Below, piece after piece: positions 44,359 to 53,607 of a stretch of 64,000 bases of DNA. The stretch covers positions 5,270,001 through 5,334,000 of the forward strand of contig NZ_CP113910.1 of NCBI RefSeq assembly GCF_024701375.2. Reading direction: 5' to 3'. The first letter of the stretch is position 1. Every line of letters starts with the position of its first letter. Source of the DNA: Streptomyces sp. KMM 9044. GTDB lineage: Bacteria; Actinomycetota; Actinomycetes; Streptomycetales; Streptomycetaceae. The notes beneath the pieces were generated by a model. It searched no databases, was not told where the DNA came from, and saw nothing but the letters and a program-made list of their open reading frames with translations. The position numbers were made by a program, and so were the translations under genes.

Positions 44359-45618
44359 TCACGTGGCCCCCGTCGGTGCGGCGGATGCCGGTGCGGTCGG
44401 TGTCGTGGGCGCGGGTTGCGGCATTGTCGCGGTCTGTGCCGCCGGGGCTGCCCGAGGAGCCGTCCCGGCCCGCGTCGCCGGGGCGGCCGGTCCCGTGCCG
44501 GCCAGCGCGTCGGCGACGCGGGCCAGTCCGGCGGGTCCCGGTATCCGGCCGAGGAGCCGCCCGGCGCCGCGGGCCGGCGGCAGGTGGTGTCCGAGGGCGG
44601 CCTCGTCCCGTACCGCGGTGACGATCACGGCGGCCCAGGCGGCGGCCTCGGCCCACTCGGGGTCGGCAGTCGTGCCGAGCGCGGACGCGCGGGTCCGGTC
44701 GAACAGGTCCCGGTCGAAGTAGGCGTCCAGGTGACTCAGCGCGTTGTGGATGCTGGTCTGGCGCCACATGAGAAGGGCGGCGGGGGAGGTGAGGCGGGGC
44801 CGGGGCAGCCGCAGCGTGCGGCGGACGAGCAGGTCGTCGAGCGCCCGCTCCAGCGGTTCGAGCCGGGTGTACGTCCGCCGGGCCCCGCTCCACCGGGCCG
44901 CCCGGGGCGTCACCAGCGGCACCAGCACCCCGACGACCGTCAGCAGCGCGCCCAGCCCCGCGGCGGCCGGCGAGACGGCGGTGCCGAGCGCCGACCAGTC
45001 CCGGCCGGACCAGCGGGCAGCCACCGCGACGAGCTTGGCCACGCTGTAGCCGGCGCCGCACAGCGCGCCCGCCCCCATCAGTGTCAGGCCCGCCCGCAGC
45101 CCGCCCCGCACCCGGCGCGCCCAGCGCAGCGACGTCACCGCGGTCACGGTCACCGCGGTGAGGTGCGTGACCAGGTACAGCACGATCATCTGGGCGAGGA
45201 ACGGGGTCGTCGCGTAGTAGGTGTCCAGGTCGGTGCGGCGCTCCACCGGGGCGTCCCCGAGGGCGAAGGCCACCGCGACGACGACGATGACGCCGGTGCA
45301 GGCGAGGATCCAGCGGCGGGAGGTACGGCGCACCCCGGGACCGCCGCGCCAGTGGACGACGAGGACCTGGGAGGCGGCGCAGTAGGCGATGATCGCTGCG
45401 TACGTCAGCGGCGCCGCCAGGTTCGGCACCCCGCCGAGCCGGTTGACAGCGCCGACCGTCGGCGGGGCCCCGAGGAAGAAGCAGAGCCCGGCCAGCCCCA
45501 GCACGGCGCAGATGGCCCGCAGATACGGATCGTGCCGGTGCCGCAGCAGATCCGGGGACCGCACCAGCAGACCGAGCCACAGCGCCCCGCAGCTCACGTA
45601 GTTGATCAGGCCGTTCAT
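44359..45618 (-). CDS. MAB_1171c-family integral membrane protein, paralogue
   Basis: This 419-residue protein with the same plan as its neighbour carries DLDTYYATTPFLAQMIVLYL and, in the soluble part, RQTSIHNALSHLDAYFDRDL. The C-terminus ends in an Ala/Pro/Thr-rich disordered tail. ATG at 45618 overlaps the ImmA-like stop by four bases. Tandem paralogues suggest a heteromeric membrane partner pair. About 200 bases of Pro-rich non-conserved sequence separate the two genes. Confidence 0.8.
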   Translation of the reverse strand: MNGLINYVSCGALWLGLLVRSPDLLRHRHDPYLRAICAVLGLAGLCFFLGAPPTVGAVNRLGGVPNLAAPLTYAAIIAYCAASQVLVVHWRGGPGVRRTSRRWILACTGVIVVVAVAFALGDAPVERRTDLDTYYATTPFLAQMIVLYLVTHLTAVTVTAVTSLRWARRVRGGLRAGLTLMGAGALCGAGYSVAKLVAVAARWSGRDWSALGTAVSPAAAGLGALLTVVGVLVPLVTPRAARWSGARRTYTRLEPLERALDDLLVRRTLRLPRPRLTSPAALLMWRQTSIHNALSHLDAYFDRDLFDRTRASALGTTADPEWAEAAAWAAVIVTAVRDEAALGHHLPPARGAGRLLGRIPGPAGLARVADALAGTGPAAPATRAGTAPRAAPAAQTATMPQPAPTTPTAPASAAPTGAT

Positions 45619-46178
45619 CGTCTCGTCCCGCGGTGGTTGAGCGCGGCCCCGATGCGTCCGGCGAGGTCCTGCGGTTCGCCGGAGCCGCCGCCCTCGGCGG
45701 CGAACACGGAGTCGGTGGAGGCGTCCAGCCAGATCCTCAGCCGACGGCCCATCAGCATGCCGAAAAGGTCGGCCTCCTGCTCCTCGGCGAGGCTGAAGTC
45801 GGTGCGGGCGGCGACGGGCCGACGTCCCGTGGGACCACCCGGACTCCCGTCGGATGCCGTTCCCGCCTTCGCTCCGGCCTCCTCCTCCATCCGCCGCCGG
45901 TTCATGTGCCACACCTCGTGGCAGAAGATCACGATCTGGTGCCACACGGCGGCCCGTTCGTCCACCACCACGTCGTCGTGGCTCTCCCGCTCCAGCCACA
46001 GTCCGCTCGCGGTGTGCGGCGGGAACGCCGCCCGGTGGACCAGGACTTCACGCCCCCGCCAGGCGCCGACGGAGTCGACGAGCGCGTTGAACAGGGCCTC
46101 GGGCTCGGCGGGCACCGGCACCCGGATGGGCTCGATGAGCGCGTCGGCGAGACGACGCATCTCCTTCCTGGTACGCAC
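45615..46178 (-). CDS. ImmA/IrrE-type metallopeptidase
   Basis: This 187-residue protein has the zinc motif HEVWH in VIFCHEVWHMNRR and a downstream Glu in EEQEADLFGMLMGRR, matching ImmA/IrrE peptidases, which cleave repressors to derepress genes. An insert (SDGSPGGPTGRRP) lies between. No cognate XRE-type repressor gene is visible in the window. It is the first gene of the operon with the two MAB_1171c proteins and the FAD enzyme. Confidence 0.82.
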   Translation of the reverse strand: MRTRKEMRRLADALIEPIRVPVPAEPEALFNALVDSVGAWRGREVLVHRAAFPPHTASGLWLERESHDDVVVDERAAVWHQIVIFCHEVWHMNRRRMEEEAGAKAGTASDGSPGGPTGRRPVAARTDFSLAEEQEADLFGMLMGRRLRIWLDASTDSVFAAEGGGSGEPQDLAGRIGAALNHRGTRR

Positions 46179-46398
46179 CGCTTACTCCCTTGTTCCCTGT
46201 TCCCCCGGGGTGATCTCAAGGCCGTTCGAGACTACGCGCCGTGAGGGTCCACGTCATGCGAACCGGTGTCCCTTCGGACTTCCAGCGCCGGATCGTGGCG
46301 GGCGTCGCCCACACTGGCCCGGCCGGCCAGTGGCGCCCGCCGGCGCACCGGCACCCGTACCGGCCTCGTGGACACCCGCGAACCCCTGAGAGGACCCC

Positions 46399-47913
46399 AT
46401 GCGTACTGCCCGCTTCACCCTCGACCCCGCCTTCACCGTCGGCCCGGTCGACCCCCGTCTCTTCGGCTCCTTCGTCGAACACCTCGGCCGCTGCGTCTAC
46501 ACCGGCATCCACGAACCCGGCCACTCCGCCGCCGACGCCGACGGACTGCGCACCGACGTCCTGGACCTGGTCCGGGAACTCGGCGTCACCGCGATCCGCT
46601 ATCCCGGCGGCAACTTCGTCTCCGGCCACAGGTGGGAGGACTTTGTCGGCCCCGCCGAGGACCGCCCGCGCCGCCTCGACCTGGCCTGGCACTCAACCGA
46701 GACCAACCGCTTCGGCCTGTCCGAGTACATCGCCTTCCTGCGGAAGGTCGGCCCGCAGGCCGAGCCCATGATGGCCGTCAACCTCGGCACCCGCGGCATC
46801 ACCGAGGCGCTCGAACTCCAGGAGTACGCCAACCACCCCGCCGGCACCGCCCTGTCCGACCTGCGCGTCGCGCACGGCGACAAGGACCCCTTCGGCATCC
46901 GCCTGTGGTGCCTCGGCAACGAGATGGACGGTCCCTGGCAGACCGGCCACAAGACCGCCGAGGAGTACGGCCGCCTCGCCGCCGAGACCGCCCGCGCGAT
47001 GCGGCAGCAGGACCCCGGCGTCGAACTGGTCGCCTGCGGCTCCTCGAGCCAGTCCATGCCCACCTTCGCCGCATGGGAGGCGACGGTCCTCACCGAGACG
47101 TACGACCTCGTCGACCACATCTCCCTGCACGCCTACTACGAGCCGCACGACGGCGACCTGGACTCCTTCCTCGCCTCCGCCGTCGACATGGAGTCCTTCA
47201 TCGAGAACGTCGTCGCCACCTGCGACCACGTCGGCGCGAAGCTCAAGTCCACGAAGAAGATCAACCTTTCCTTCGACGAGTGGAACGTCTGGTACATGAC
47301 CCGCTGGCAGGAGCAGGCGACGACCTTCGCGCAGGACGACTGGCCCGAGGCGCCGCGTCTCCTCGAGGACAACTACAGCGTCACCGACGCCGTCGTCCTC
47401 GGCTCGCTCCTGATCGCGCTGCTCCGGCACGCCGACCGGGTCAAGATCGCCTGCCTCGCGCAGCTCGTCAACGTCATCGCCCCGATCCTGACCGAGCCGG
47501 GCGGCCCCGCCTGGCGGCAGACGACCTTCTTCCCCTTCGCGCAGACGTCCCGTTACGGGCGCGGCGAGGTCCTCGACGTCCGTGTGGACTCACCGACGTA
47601 CGAGACCGCCGAGTACGGCACGACCGACCTGCTGCACGCCACCGCCGTACGGGCCGACGACGGCGCGGTCACCGTCTTCGCCGTCAACCGGAGCCGTACC
47701 GAGGCGCTGCCGCTGGAGGTCACCCTCGGAGACCTCGGCCTCACCTCGGTCGTCGAGCACACCGTCCTCGCGGACGCCGACCCCGACGCACGCAACACCC
47801 TCGCCGAACCGGAGCGGGTCGCCCCGCACCCGGTCGACGGCACGGTCCTGACCGACGGCGGGCTCGAAGCCGTGCTGGAACCGCTGTCGTGGAACGTGAT
47901 CCGGCTGGCGTGA
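46399..47913 (+). CDS. abfA: Alpha-N-arabinofuranosidase, GH51
   Basis: This 504-residue protein has the GH51 fold with the acid/base in LWCLGNEMDGPWQTG (NE) and the nucleophile in NLSFDEWNVWY (DEWN); the active-site sequence FGSFVEHLGR is near the start. There is no signal peptide, so it acts in the cytoplasm on imported arabino-oligosaccharides. The length is typical. Divergent from the ImmA-like gene, with 220 bases between. Confidence 0.92.
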   Translation: MRTARFTLDPAFTVGPVDPRLFGSFVEHLGRCVYTGIHEPGHSAADADGLRTDVLDLVRELGVTAIRYPGGNFVSGHRWEDFVGPAEDRPRRLDLAWHSTETNRFGLSEYIAFLRKVGPQAEPMMAVNLGTRGITEALELQEYANHPAGTALSDLRVAHGDKDPFGIRLWCLGNEMDGPWQTGHKTAEEYGRLAAETARAMRQQDPGVELVACGSSSQSMPTFAAWEATVLTETYDLVDHISLHAYYEPHDGDLDSFLASAVDMESFIENVVATCDHVGAKLKSTKKINLSFDEWNVWYMTRWQEQATTFAQDDWPEAPRLLEDNYSVTDAVVLGSLLIALLRHADRVKIACLAQLVNVIAPILTEPGGPAWRQTTFFPFAQTSRYGRGEVLDVRVDSPTYETAEYGTTDLLHATAVRADDGAVTVFAVNRSRTEALPLEVTLGDLGLTSVVEHTVLADADPDARNTLAEPERVAPHPVDGTVLTDGGLEAVLEPLSWNVIRLA

Positions 47914-47950
47914 GCGGCAGGCACGGAAAAGGGCCGGGGAGGCGGTGGGG

Positions 47951-50947
47951 TCAGGGTCCCGGTGACTCCACCGCCTCCACCGGCACCCCGCCGCGCGCCG
48001 CGCCCACCAGGGTCAGCCGCGCCCGGTCCGGCCCCGAGGGTGTGGTCCCGTCGGACAGCACGGCCAGGGCCAGTGTGTTGGCGCCACGTGTGCGGAGGAT
48101 CCCGTTCGGCAGCATGAAAGTGTGCTGCGGGCCCACGTCGTTGACGTACTGGCCCATGTTCCAGCCGTTGAGGAAGATCTGGACGCGGTAGGCGCGCTCC
48201 GGCTCGTCCTCGAGGACGAGCCCGACCGAGGCGTCCACATCCGGGTCGACGTCCAGCCGGAACTCCGTCCGGTACCAGGTGACCCCCTGCCGCCGCCGGT
48301 CCTCGCGCGGCCGGTCCACGGCCTCCCAGGCGCTTTGGTCCCGGTCGTCGCCGTGCCCCGGCAGGTGCCAGCCCTCGCGCTCCCCGTACAGCCCGCCGTT
48401 GTTCAGCGCCCCGCGCACCCGGTCCGGCGCCCCGGCCCCCTGGATCCGCCACCTCACCTCCGGGGAGGCCCCCTCGAAGCCGACCCCGGTCAGTCCGCGG
48501 GCCGGCCTGCGCGTGCCGCGCGAGCCCGCGCCCGCTGCGCCGTCCTCCTCCTGCTGCATCCGCCGTACGAGCACGGACAGGACGTGCTCACCGCGCCCGC
48601 GCAGCTTCCCGGGCACGGGGAAGGCCGCGGTCGCGGTCCAGGTGCCACGGCCCGCCGTGTCCTCGTCCGGCACCGGCATCCGGTGCGTACCCAGCGGCCG
48701 TCCGTCCAGCCAGGCCATCAACAGCCCCTGCGTACCGGTGCTGTAGGACAGGAACACCGACTCGGTGCCGCGCGCGTCCTCGAAGCGTCCCCGGTACCAG
48801 ACGTCGCCGTAGTGGAAACCGTAGTCGTCCGCGAACAGCACGGGCTGCCCCTCGGGCACGGGCGTGGTGCCTACGGATGCGGTGCGGTCGGCGGCCGTCC
48901 ACCCCGCGTCGTCGAAGTCCGGCTCGGACTCCGGGTTCTCCGCCCGCCGCCGCCAGCCGGTGAGGGCGGGCAGGGACGGTGCGGGTGTGGCCGGCAGCAG
49001 CCCCTCCATCAGCAGGGACCCGGACCGGCTGACCATGGTGCGCACCGGCTGCCCGTTCCAGGTCACGGCGGTGATCCCGCGGGGCGCCCACACCTCCAGG
49101 CCGGTCTCGCCCGTGATGTCGCCGGTGAGGCGGACGGTGGAGCCGCGCAGCGTGGCCGACCGCAGCAGCGGCGGACCGTAGACCAGCAGCGGACCGGACG
49201 GGGTCTCGCAGGGCCACAGCCGCTGGGCGGTCGCGTCGTCGGCGAACAGCAGCAGCATCGGTGTGTCGGAGTCGCCGCCCTCGAGCAGGACCCGGCTCAG
49301 CCCGCCCACGCCGAGCGGTGTGACCACGTTCAGCCTGCCCCGGTCGTAGGACCAGGCGGGCTCGACGTCCAGCCGGTTGGTGAGCGGCTGGACGCCGCAG
49401 TCGAGGGCGACGTGCGCCGTCTCACCGGTCCGGCCCACGAACGCGGCGATGTCCTGGCGCCCGACGGTCACGTCGAACAGGGGCTGCGCGGTGGAGAACG
49501 CCAGCTTCCGCCGTCCCAGCCCGAGCCCGGTGGCGAGCAGCTTGGCGTCCCGTGGGCCGACCGTGACCGGCACGTCGACGTCGGTGCCCGGCAGCGCCGA
49601 CCTGACCTCGTCGTCGGAGTCGTTGCGCAGGACGTAGACCTGGGCGTCGGTGTCGGGGTTGGCCAGGTGGTAGACCTTCAGCCGGTCGTCCTGCGGCCGT
49701 ACCGCGGACGCCGGTTCGAGGCGGGCGAGGTCCGGCACGGTCCGCAGCAGATGCCCGAGCTGGTGGAGCGGGCCCAGCTTGACGGTGGGCCGGCGGGCCT
49801 GGTCGACCGGGGCCCCGTAGTCGTACGAGGTGTAGACGTCCGGCGAGGCCAGCCACCCCCACGAGGTGCCGCCGGCCACCACACGCGCGTTGTGCACGGT
49901 GATCCCGTTGGCGAGGCTGGTGAGGAGGCCGCTCCGCTCGTGCGCCGGGTCCCACTCCTCGCGCACCTGCACGTACCCCCTGCCCGCGGAGGTGGCCCCG
50001 CCCCAGGGATCGGACGCGCCGACGGCGGCCCCGGCCACGAACCCGGGCGTGCGCGCACTCGCCCCGGCCCCCGTCCCGTGCCTGCCGAAGTACCCGAGAT
50101 CGGCAGGCACCTCACCGGGCACGGGCGAGGACTCGAACCCGTACAGCCAGTTCGCCTCGCCCTTCTCGGTGCCGGCGGGGAAGGACCCGGGTGCCCACAG
50201 CCCGTCCGCACCGCCGTCGTTGTGGAACAGCGGTACGTCGATCCCGTCGGCGCGCACCTTCTTGCAGAGGTGGGACATGTAGGCCCCCGCGCCGTCCCCG
50301 GGGCGTGTTTCTCCGTACCGGTCCTCGACCTGGTACAGGAGCACGGTGCCGCCGCCCCCGGTGAACAGGTGCCGGACGGCGATGGAGTTCACGGCTCCCA
50401 GCCAGGCGTCCACGTGCCGCAGGTACGCGGTGTCGGCGGTGCCGGCCGCGCCCTCGGCGACCGTCAGCCATCCGGGGAAGCCCCCGGCGTCGAGATCGGC
50501 GGTCCCGAGGTACGGCCCCGGGCGCAGGACGACGTACAGCCGTTCCTCGGCGGCCATGGTGAGGAACAGGCCGAGATCGCGGACGCCGGTGAAGTCGTGC
50601 GTGCCGGGCGCGGGGGAGTGGAGGTTCCAGGGGACGGGGACACTGACGGCGTTGTGGCCGTGGGCGCGCAGTTTCTGCAGCACGTCCCGCCACAGGGACG
50701 GGCCCGGCAGCCGGAAGGGGTGCATCTCGCCCGACCAGAGCACCAGCCGCCGGCCGTCGACCAGGAGCGAGTACCGGTCGAAGCCGACCTCGTGCCGTTT
50801 GCCGTCCGCGCGCGGCGGGGCGGGCGGCGGCCCCGTCGGCACGGCACGCGCCCCGCGCGAGCCGGTTGCCGCCCCGCTGCCGGCCAGCGCGAGGCCGAGC
50901 GCCGCCGTGCCGGCCAGCGCGGTGAAGGTACGCCTGCTGAGCTCCAA
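47951..50947 (-). CDS. Secreted GH35-like protein, catalytic Glu apparently missing
   Basis: This 998-residue protein has a twin-arginine-type signal (SRRTFTALAGTAALGLALAG) and a GH35 beta-galactosidase barrel (FDRYSLLVDGRRLVLWSGEM, then VPVPWNLHSPAPGTHDF and VVLRPGPYLGTADLD). Galactose-binding-like and jelly-roll domains follow. The usual acid/base motif (ENEYG type) reads QVEDRYGE, with Arg where Glu should be. The nucleophile region before SDPWGGATS has no Glu either (FVAGAAVGA). It may be a non-catalytic binding protein. TTG at 50947 is chosen because GGAGG lies eight bases upstream. Confidence 0.8.
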   Translation of the reverse strand: MELSRRTFTALAGTAALGLALAGSGAATGSRGARAVPTGPPPAPPRADGKRHEVGFDRYSLLVDGRRLVLWSGEMHPFRLPGPSLWRDVLQKLRAHGHNAVSVPVPWNLHSPAPGTHDFTGVRDLGLFLTMAAEERLYVVLRPGPYLGTADLDAGGFPGWLTVAEGAAGTADTAYLRHVDAWLGAVNSIAVRHLFTGGGGTVLLYQVEDRYGETRPGDGAGAYMSHLCKKVRADGIDVPLFHNDGGADGLWAPGSFPAGTEKGEANWLYGFESSPVPGEVPADLGYFGRHGTGAGASARTPGFVAGAAVGASDPWGGATSAGRGYVQVREEWDPAHERSGLLTSLANGITVHNARVVAGGTSWGWLASPDVYTSYDYGAPVDQARRPTVKLGPLHQLGHLLRTVPDLARLEPASAVRPQDDRLKVYHLANPDTDAQVYVLRNDSDDEVRSALPGTDVDVPVTVGPRDAKLLATGLGLGRRKLAFSTAQPLFDVTVGRQDIAAFVGRTGETAHVALDCGVQPLTNRLDVEPAWSYDRGRLNVVTPLGVGGLSRVLLEGGDSDTPMLLLFADDATAQRLWPCETPSGPLLVYGPPLLRSATLRGSTVRLTGDITGETGLEVWAPRGITAVTWNGQPVRTMVSRSGSLLMEGLLPATPAPSLPALTGWRRRAENPESEPDFDDAGWTAADRTASVGTTPVPEGQPVLFADDYGFHYGDVWYRGRFEDARGTESVFLSYSTGTQGLLMAWLDGRPLGTHRMPVPDEDTAGRGTWTATAAFPVPGKLRGRGEHVLSVLVRRMQQEEDGAAGAGSRGTRRPARGLTGVGFEGASPEVRWRIQGAGAPDRVRGALNNGGLYGEREGWHLPGHGDDRDQSAWEAVDRPREDRRRQGVTWYRTEFRLDVDPDVDASVGLVLEDEPERAYRVQIFLNGWNMGQYVNDVGPQHTFMLPNGILRTRGANTLALAVLSDGTTPSGPDRARLTLVGAARGGVPVEAVESPGP

Positions 50948-51363
50948 GGGAGCCGCCTCCTGTTGTGCCGCTGGTGCGGCCGCATGGGGCCGCGGGTGGT
51001 GCCGTCGAATGGTCCTGGTCCCCCCGGGACGGGTGGTCCTGGTGGGCCATTGTCTATGCCGGAGCACCACTGCGTTCACGCCAGGTTCCCGGTACGTCCG
51101 TTTCACCCGGTACGAGTGACACGCGCGCGGGCTGTTCCCCCCGCCCGTTCCCTGTGAACGCCGGGCCGGCGCGGCGGGACCGAATGGCCGGAGTTCGTCC
51201 TGTCCGCCCCCCGTCGCGCCGCCTACGATGCGAGCGCTCCCGGACTTCACGTCCTCTCCACGCCTCCTGCGCGAGGATCGGAAGTCCGCTCGCTCCTTGT
51301 CAGGTGCATGATATTTCAATCGTCACGTCCCACTCACCCCCCACTGAACGAAGAGGGAGAACC
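50948..51363. other. Divergent intergenic region
   Basis: No gene is supported. It carries the upstream signals of the GH35-like gene (minus) and of the DUF4360 gene (plus). Plus-strand open frames through it are continuations of shadows. Confidence 0.5.
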
Positions 51364-52014
51364 ATGGCTGGTGGCCTGCTTCTGAGTACCGCGGTGGCCG
51401 CGCTGCTCATCGCCGCGACACCCGCACACGACCCGTCCGCCGGGTTCGTCGACCCGCCCCCGGACAAGATCGTCATCAAGGTCGCCACGGTGAACGGCTC
51501 CGGCTGCCCCCGGGGCACCACCGCGGTCGCCGTCTCCGAGGACAACACCGCGTTCACGGTGACGTACAGCGACTACCTCGCCCAGGCGGGCGGCACCTCC
51601 GACCCCACGGCATCCCGCAAGAACTGCCAGCTCAGTCTCATCGTCCACGTCCCCCAGGGCTTCACCTACGCCATCGCCAGCGCCGACTACCGCGGCTTCG
51701 CCGCCCTCCAGACCGGTGCGAGCGGCATGCAGCGGGCCTCGTACTACTTCCAGGGCTCCCCGAGCACGGAGTACCGCAGCCACTCGTTCGCCGGCCCCTA
51801 CGACGACAACTGGCAGGCCACGGACACCACCGACTGGGCCCAGCTCGTCTACGCCCCCTGCGGCATCCAGCGCAACTTCAACATCAACACCGAGCTGCGC
51901 GTCAGCGCCGGCACCTCGTCCCCCGACAAGGTCAGCTTCATGACCATGGACTCCACCGACGGAGACATCAGCACGACCTACCACATGGCCTGGAAGGAGT
52001 GCCCCGGCACCTGA
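51364..52014 (+). CDS. Secreted DUF4360 protein
   Basis: This 216-residue protein starts with an N-terminal signal (LLLSTAVAALLIAATPAHDP), then the DUF4360 domain: VNGSGCPRGTTAVAVSEDNT, RKNCQLSLIVHVPQG and FNINTELRVSAG. Conserved Cys residues should form disulfides outside the cell. DUF4360 proteins are secreted, of unknown function, in fungi and streptomycetes. GAGGGAGAACC gives a good ribosome site. Confidence 0.88.
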   Translation: MAGGLLLSTAVAALLIAATPAHDPSAGFVDPPPDKIVIKVATVNGSGCPRGTTAVAVSEDNTAFTVTYSDYLAQAGGTSDPTASRKNCQLSLIVHVPQGFTYAIASADYRGFAALQTGASGMQRASYYFQGSPSTEYRSHSFAGPYDDNWQATDTTDWAQLVYAPCGIQRNFNINTELRVSAGTSSPDKVSFMTMDSTDGDISTTYHMAWKECPGT

Positions 52015-52176
52015 CGGGGCGACCGGTGCGCGGCCCGTGGGGCCGGCCCCCGGCCGCACGGGCCGCACACCGGTCTCTGCCGGCGGCAACCCCTGGGCGC
52101 GACGTCCTGTCGCGCCACCGCACGGTGCGTGGGCAAGCCGGCCCGGGCCGCGGTGGAGAGGGCCGGCTGCGGGGCG

Positions 52177-52400
52177 TCACTCCTGGCTGTCGAGGCCGCG
52201 CAGGTGGAGGGCGCACAGGTGGAGGGCGCACAAGGTTGCTTCGAGGGTGAAGCGGTGGTCGGGGTCGCCGAGGTTGTCGCCCAGGTAACTGTCCAGGTTC
52301 CGCAGGCGGTAGCGGACGGTCTGGGCGTGGACGCCCAGTATCTCGCCCATCTGCTCGGCGGGTGCCCGGGTGGAGACGTGGACCCGGAGGGTCTCGACGG
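52177..52400 (-). pseudogene. PucR-type regulator, C-terminal HTH remnant
   Basis: The minus frame encodes QMGEILGVHAQTVRYRLRNL followed by YLGDNLGDPDHRFTLEATL, a PucR C-terminal helix-turn-helix. The first 300 or so residues are absent. The stop-proximal part holds a duplicated CALHL segment from a 15-bp tandem repeat near 52198-52230. No start codon with a ribosome site is seen. Confidence 0.65.
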
Positions 52401-52476
52401 GCCGTTCGCGCCGGCTGCACGGGGAGGTCCTCCGGGGGCAGCGCGGATCCTGCCGCACGTCACGAAGGCTGCCGTG

Positions 52477-52932
52477 TCACTCGACGCGGGACGACGAGGA
52501 CGCGCCCTCCGTGTCCTCGTCCTCGTCGGAGCCCGGGACATGGACGTCGAGCACCCTGATGTTGATCTCGACGACCTCCAGCCCGGTCATCGTCTCGACC
52601 GCGTCCGTGACCTGCTTACGGAGGTCTTTCGCGGTGTCGCGGATCCGGGCTCCGTACTCCACCACGACGTCGACGTCGATGGCGGTCTGTTTCTCGCCCA
52701 CCTCCACCTTCACGCCGCGCCTCGGATCACTGGAGCGGGACACCTTCTCCTTGACCGCTCCCAGCGCTCGCGAGGCACCGCCGCCGAGGGCGTGGATCCC
52801 CTCGGTCTCGCGTACGGCTATGCCCGCGATCGTCGCGACCACGGTGTCCGCGATGGTGGTCGTTCCGCGGGTCGCGCCCTCGGCGCCGCTCGTGTCCAGT
52901 GCGGTACCGCTCCGACTGCCGGTCGTCGTCGT
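52477..52932 (-). CDS. Asp23/Gls24-family envelope stress protein
   Basis: This 151-residue protein has the Asp23 core (TIADTVVATIAGIAVRETEG, then VDVDVVVEYGARIRDTAKDL and VTDAVETMTGLEVVEINIRV) and a short acidic C-terminus. Asp23 proteins bind the membrane side of the envelope under alkaline or wall stress. It lies directly downstream of the gas-vesicle operon (about 170 bases) on the same strand and may be co-expressed with it. Confidence 0.85.
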   Translation of the reverse strand, partial: TTTTGSRSGTALDTSGAEGATRGTTTIADTVVATIAGIAVRETEGIHALGGGASRALGAVKEKVSRSSDPRRGVKVEVGEKQTAIDVDVVVEYGARIRDTAKDLRKQVTDAVETMTGLEVVEINIRVLDVHVPGSDEDEDTEGASSSSRVE

Positions 52933-53101
52933 CATGAGTTCCCTCGCACAGCGTCGTTCGGTGAGAGGGCGGTCCGGAGCCGGCAGATGTCTTCCGCCGT
53001 TTTGCGCCCTCGTTTCCACTGTGCTCCGGACGCCGGCCATCCGCCATTCGGGTGGTGACCGGCGGCTTCACCTGCTCTGCTCCGCCCGCATCGCCGCCCC
53101 G

Positions 53102-53380
53102 TCAGTCCCGGGGCAGCAGGGTGCCGAGCGGCCCCAGGTCGAGGTTGAGATCCTCCGGGCGTACGCCGTGCTGCTCGCAGAGCTCCGTCATGCGCTGGTC
53201 GAGCAGCATGAGTGTGGTGCCGATCTCGTCGGTCTGGTCGTCGGTGAGGTCGCCCTGGTCGATGCGTCGCAGGGCCTGCCGTTCCATCAGCTGCCGGAGG
53301 AGCTCGACCACGGTGAGGACCAGGGTGACGAGATCGCGTCCCACCTGCTCGGAGTCCAGGTCCACCCGCGAGGCCGTCAC
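53102..53380 (-). CDS. gvpK: Gas vesicle protein K
   Basis: This 92-residue GvpK has VGRDLVTLVLTVVELLRQLM, ALRRIDQGDLTDDQTDEIG and an ending PEDLNLDLGPLGTLLPRD. GvpK is a minor assembly protein of gas vesicles. GTG at 53380 overlaps the gvpS stop (GTGA). It is the last gene of the gvp operon. Confidence 0.9.
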   Translation of the reverse strand: MTASRVDLDSEQVGRDLVTLVLTVVELLRQLMERQALRRIDQGDLTDDQTDEIGTTLMLLDQRMTELCEQHGVRPEDLNLDLGPLGTLLPRD

Positions 53381-53604
53381 AGCGGCCCGCTGTCGGCCCA
53401 CGGGGCCGGTACGCGTTCGCTGACCGACGACAGCAGGGCGTGCAACGAGACCCGTACGAGAGGGACATCGGCGATCGCGATGACCAGGTCCCCGCTGACG
53501 ACGACCCCGGTCGCCAGGACCCGGTCCAGGAGATCGACCAGCGGCACCCCGATGGGACCGCTCAAGGGGCCCGGGGTGTCCCAGGGAACAGCCTCGTGCG
53601 TCAT
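53377..53604 (-). CDS. gvpS: Gas vesicle protein S (GvpA-like minor shell protein)
   Basis: This 75-residue protein is of the GvpA/J/S superfamily: VPLVDLLDRVLATGVVVSG with DLVIAIADVPLVRVSLHALL. Small GvpA-like proteins nucleate or cap vesicles. The start is three bases after gvpL and the stop overlaps gvpK. Confidence 0.88.
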   Translation of the reverse strand: MTHEAVPWDTPGPLSGPIGVPLVDLLDRVLATGVVVSGDLVIAIADVPLVRVSLHALLSSVSERVPAPWADSGPL

Positions 53605-53607
53605 CCC

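Noticed and set aside
48122..51157. A 1011-residue plus-strand open frame opposite the GH35-like gene
   Set aside because: It is an antisense shadow. It has no ribosome site or recognisable domain, and composition is typical of a complementary frame.
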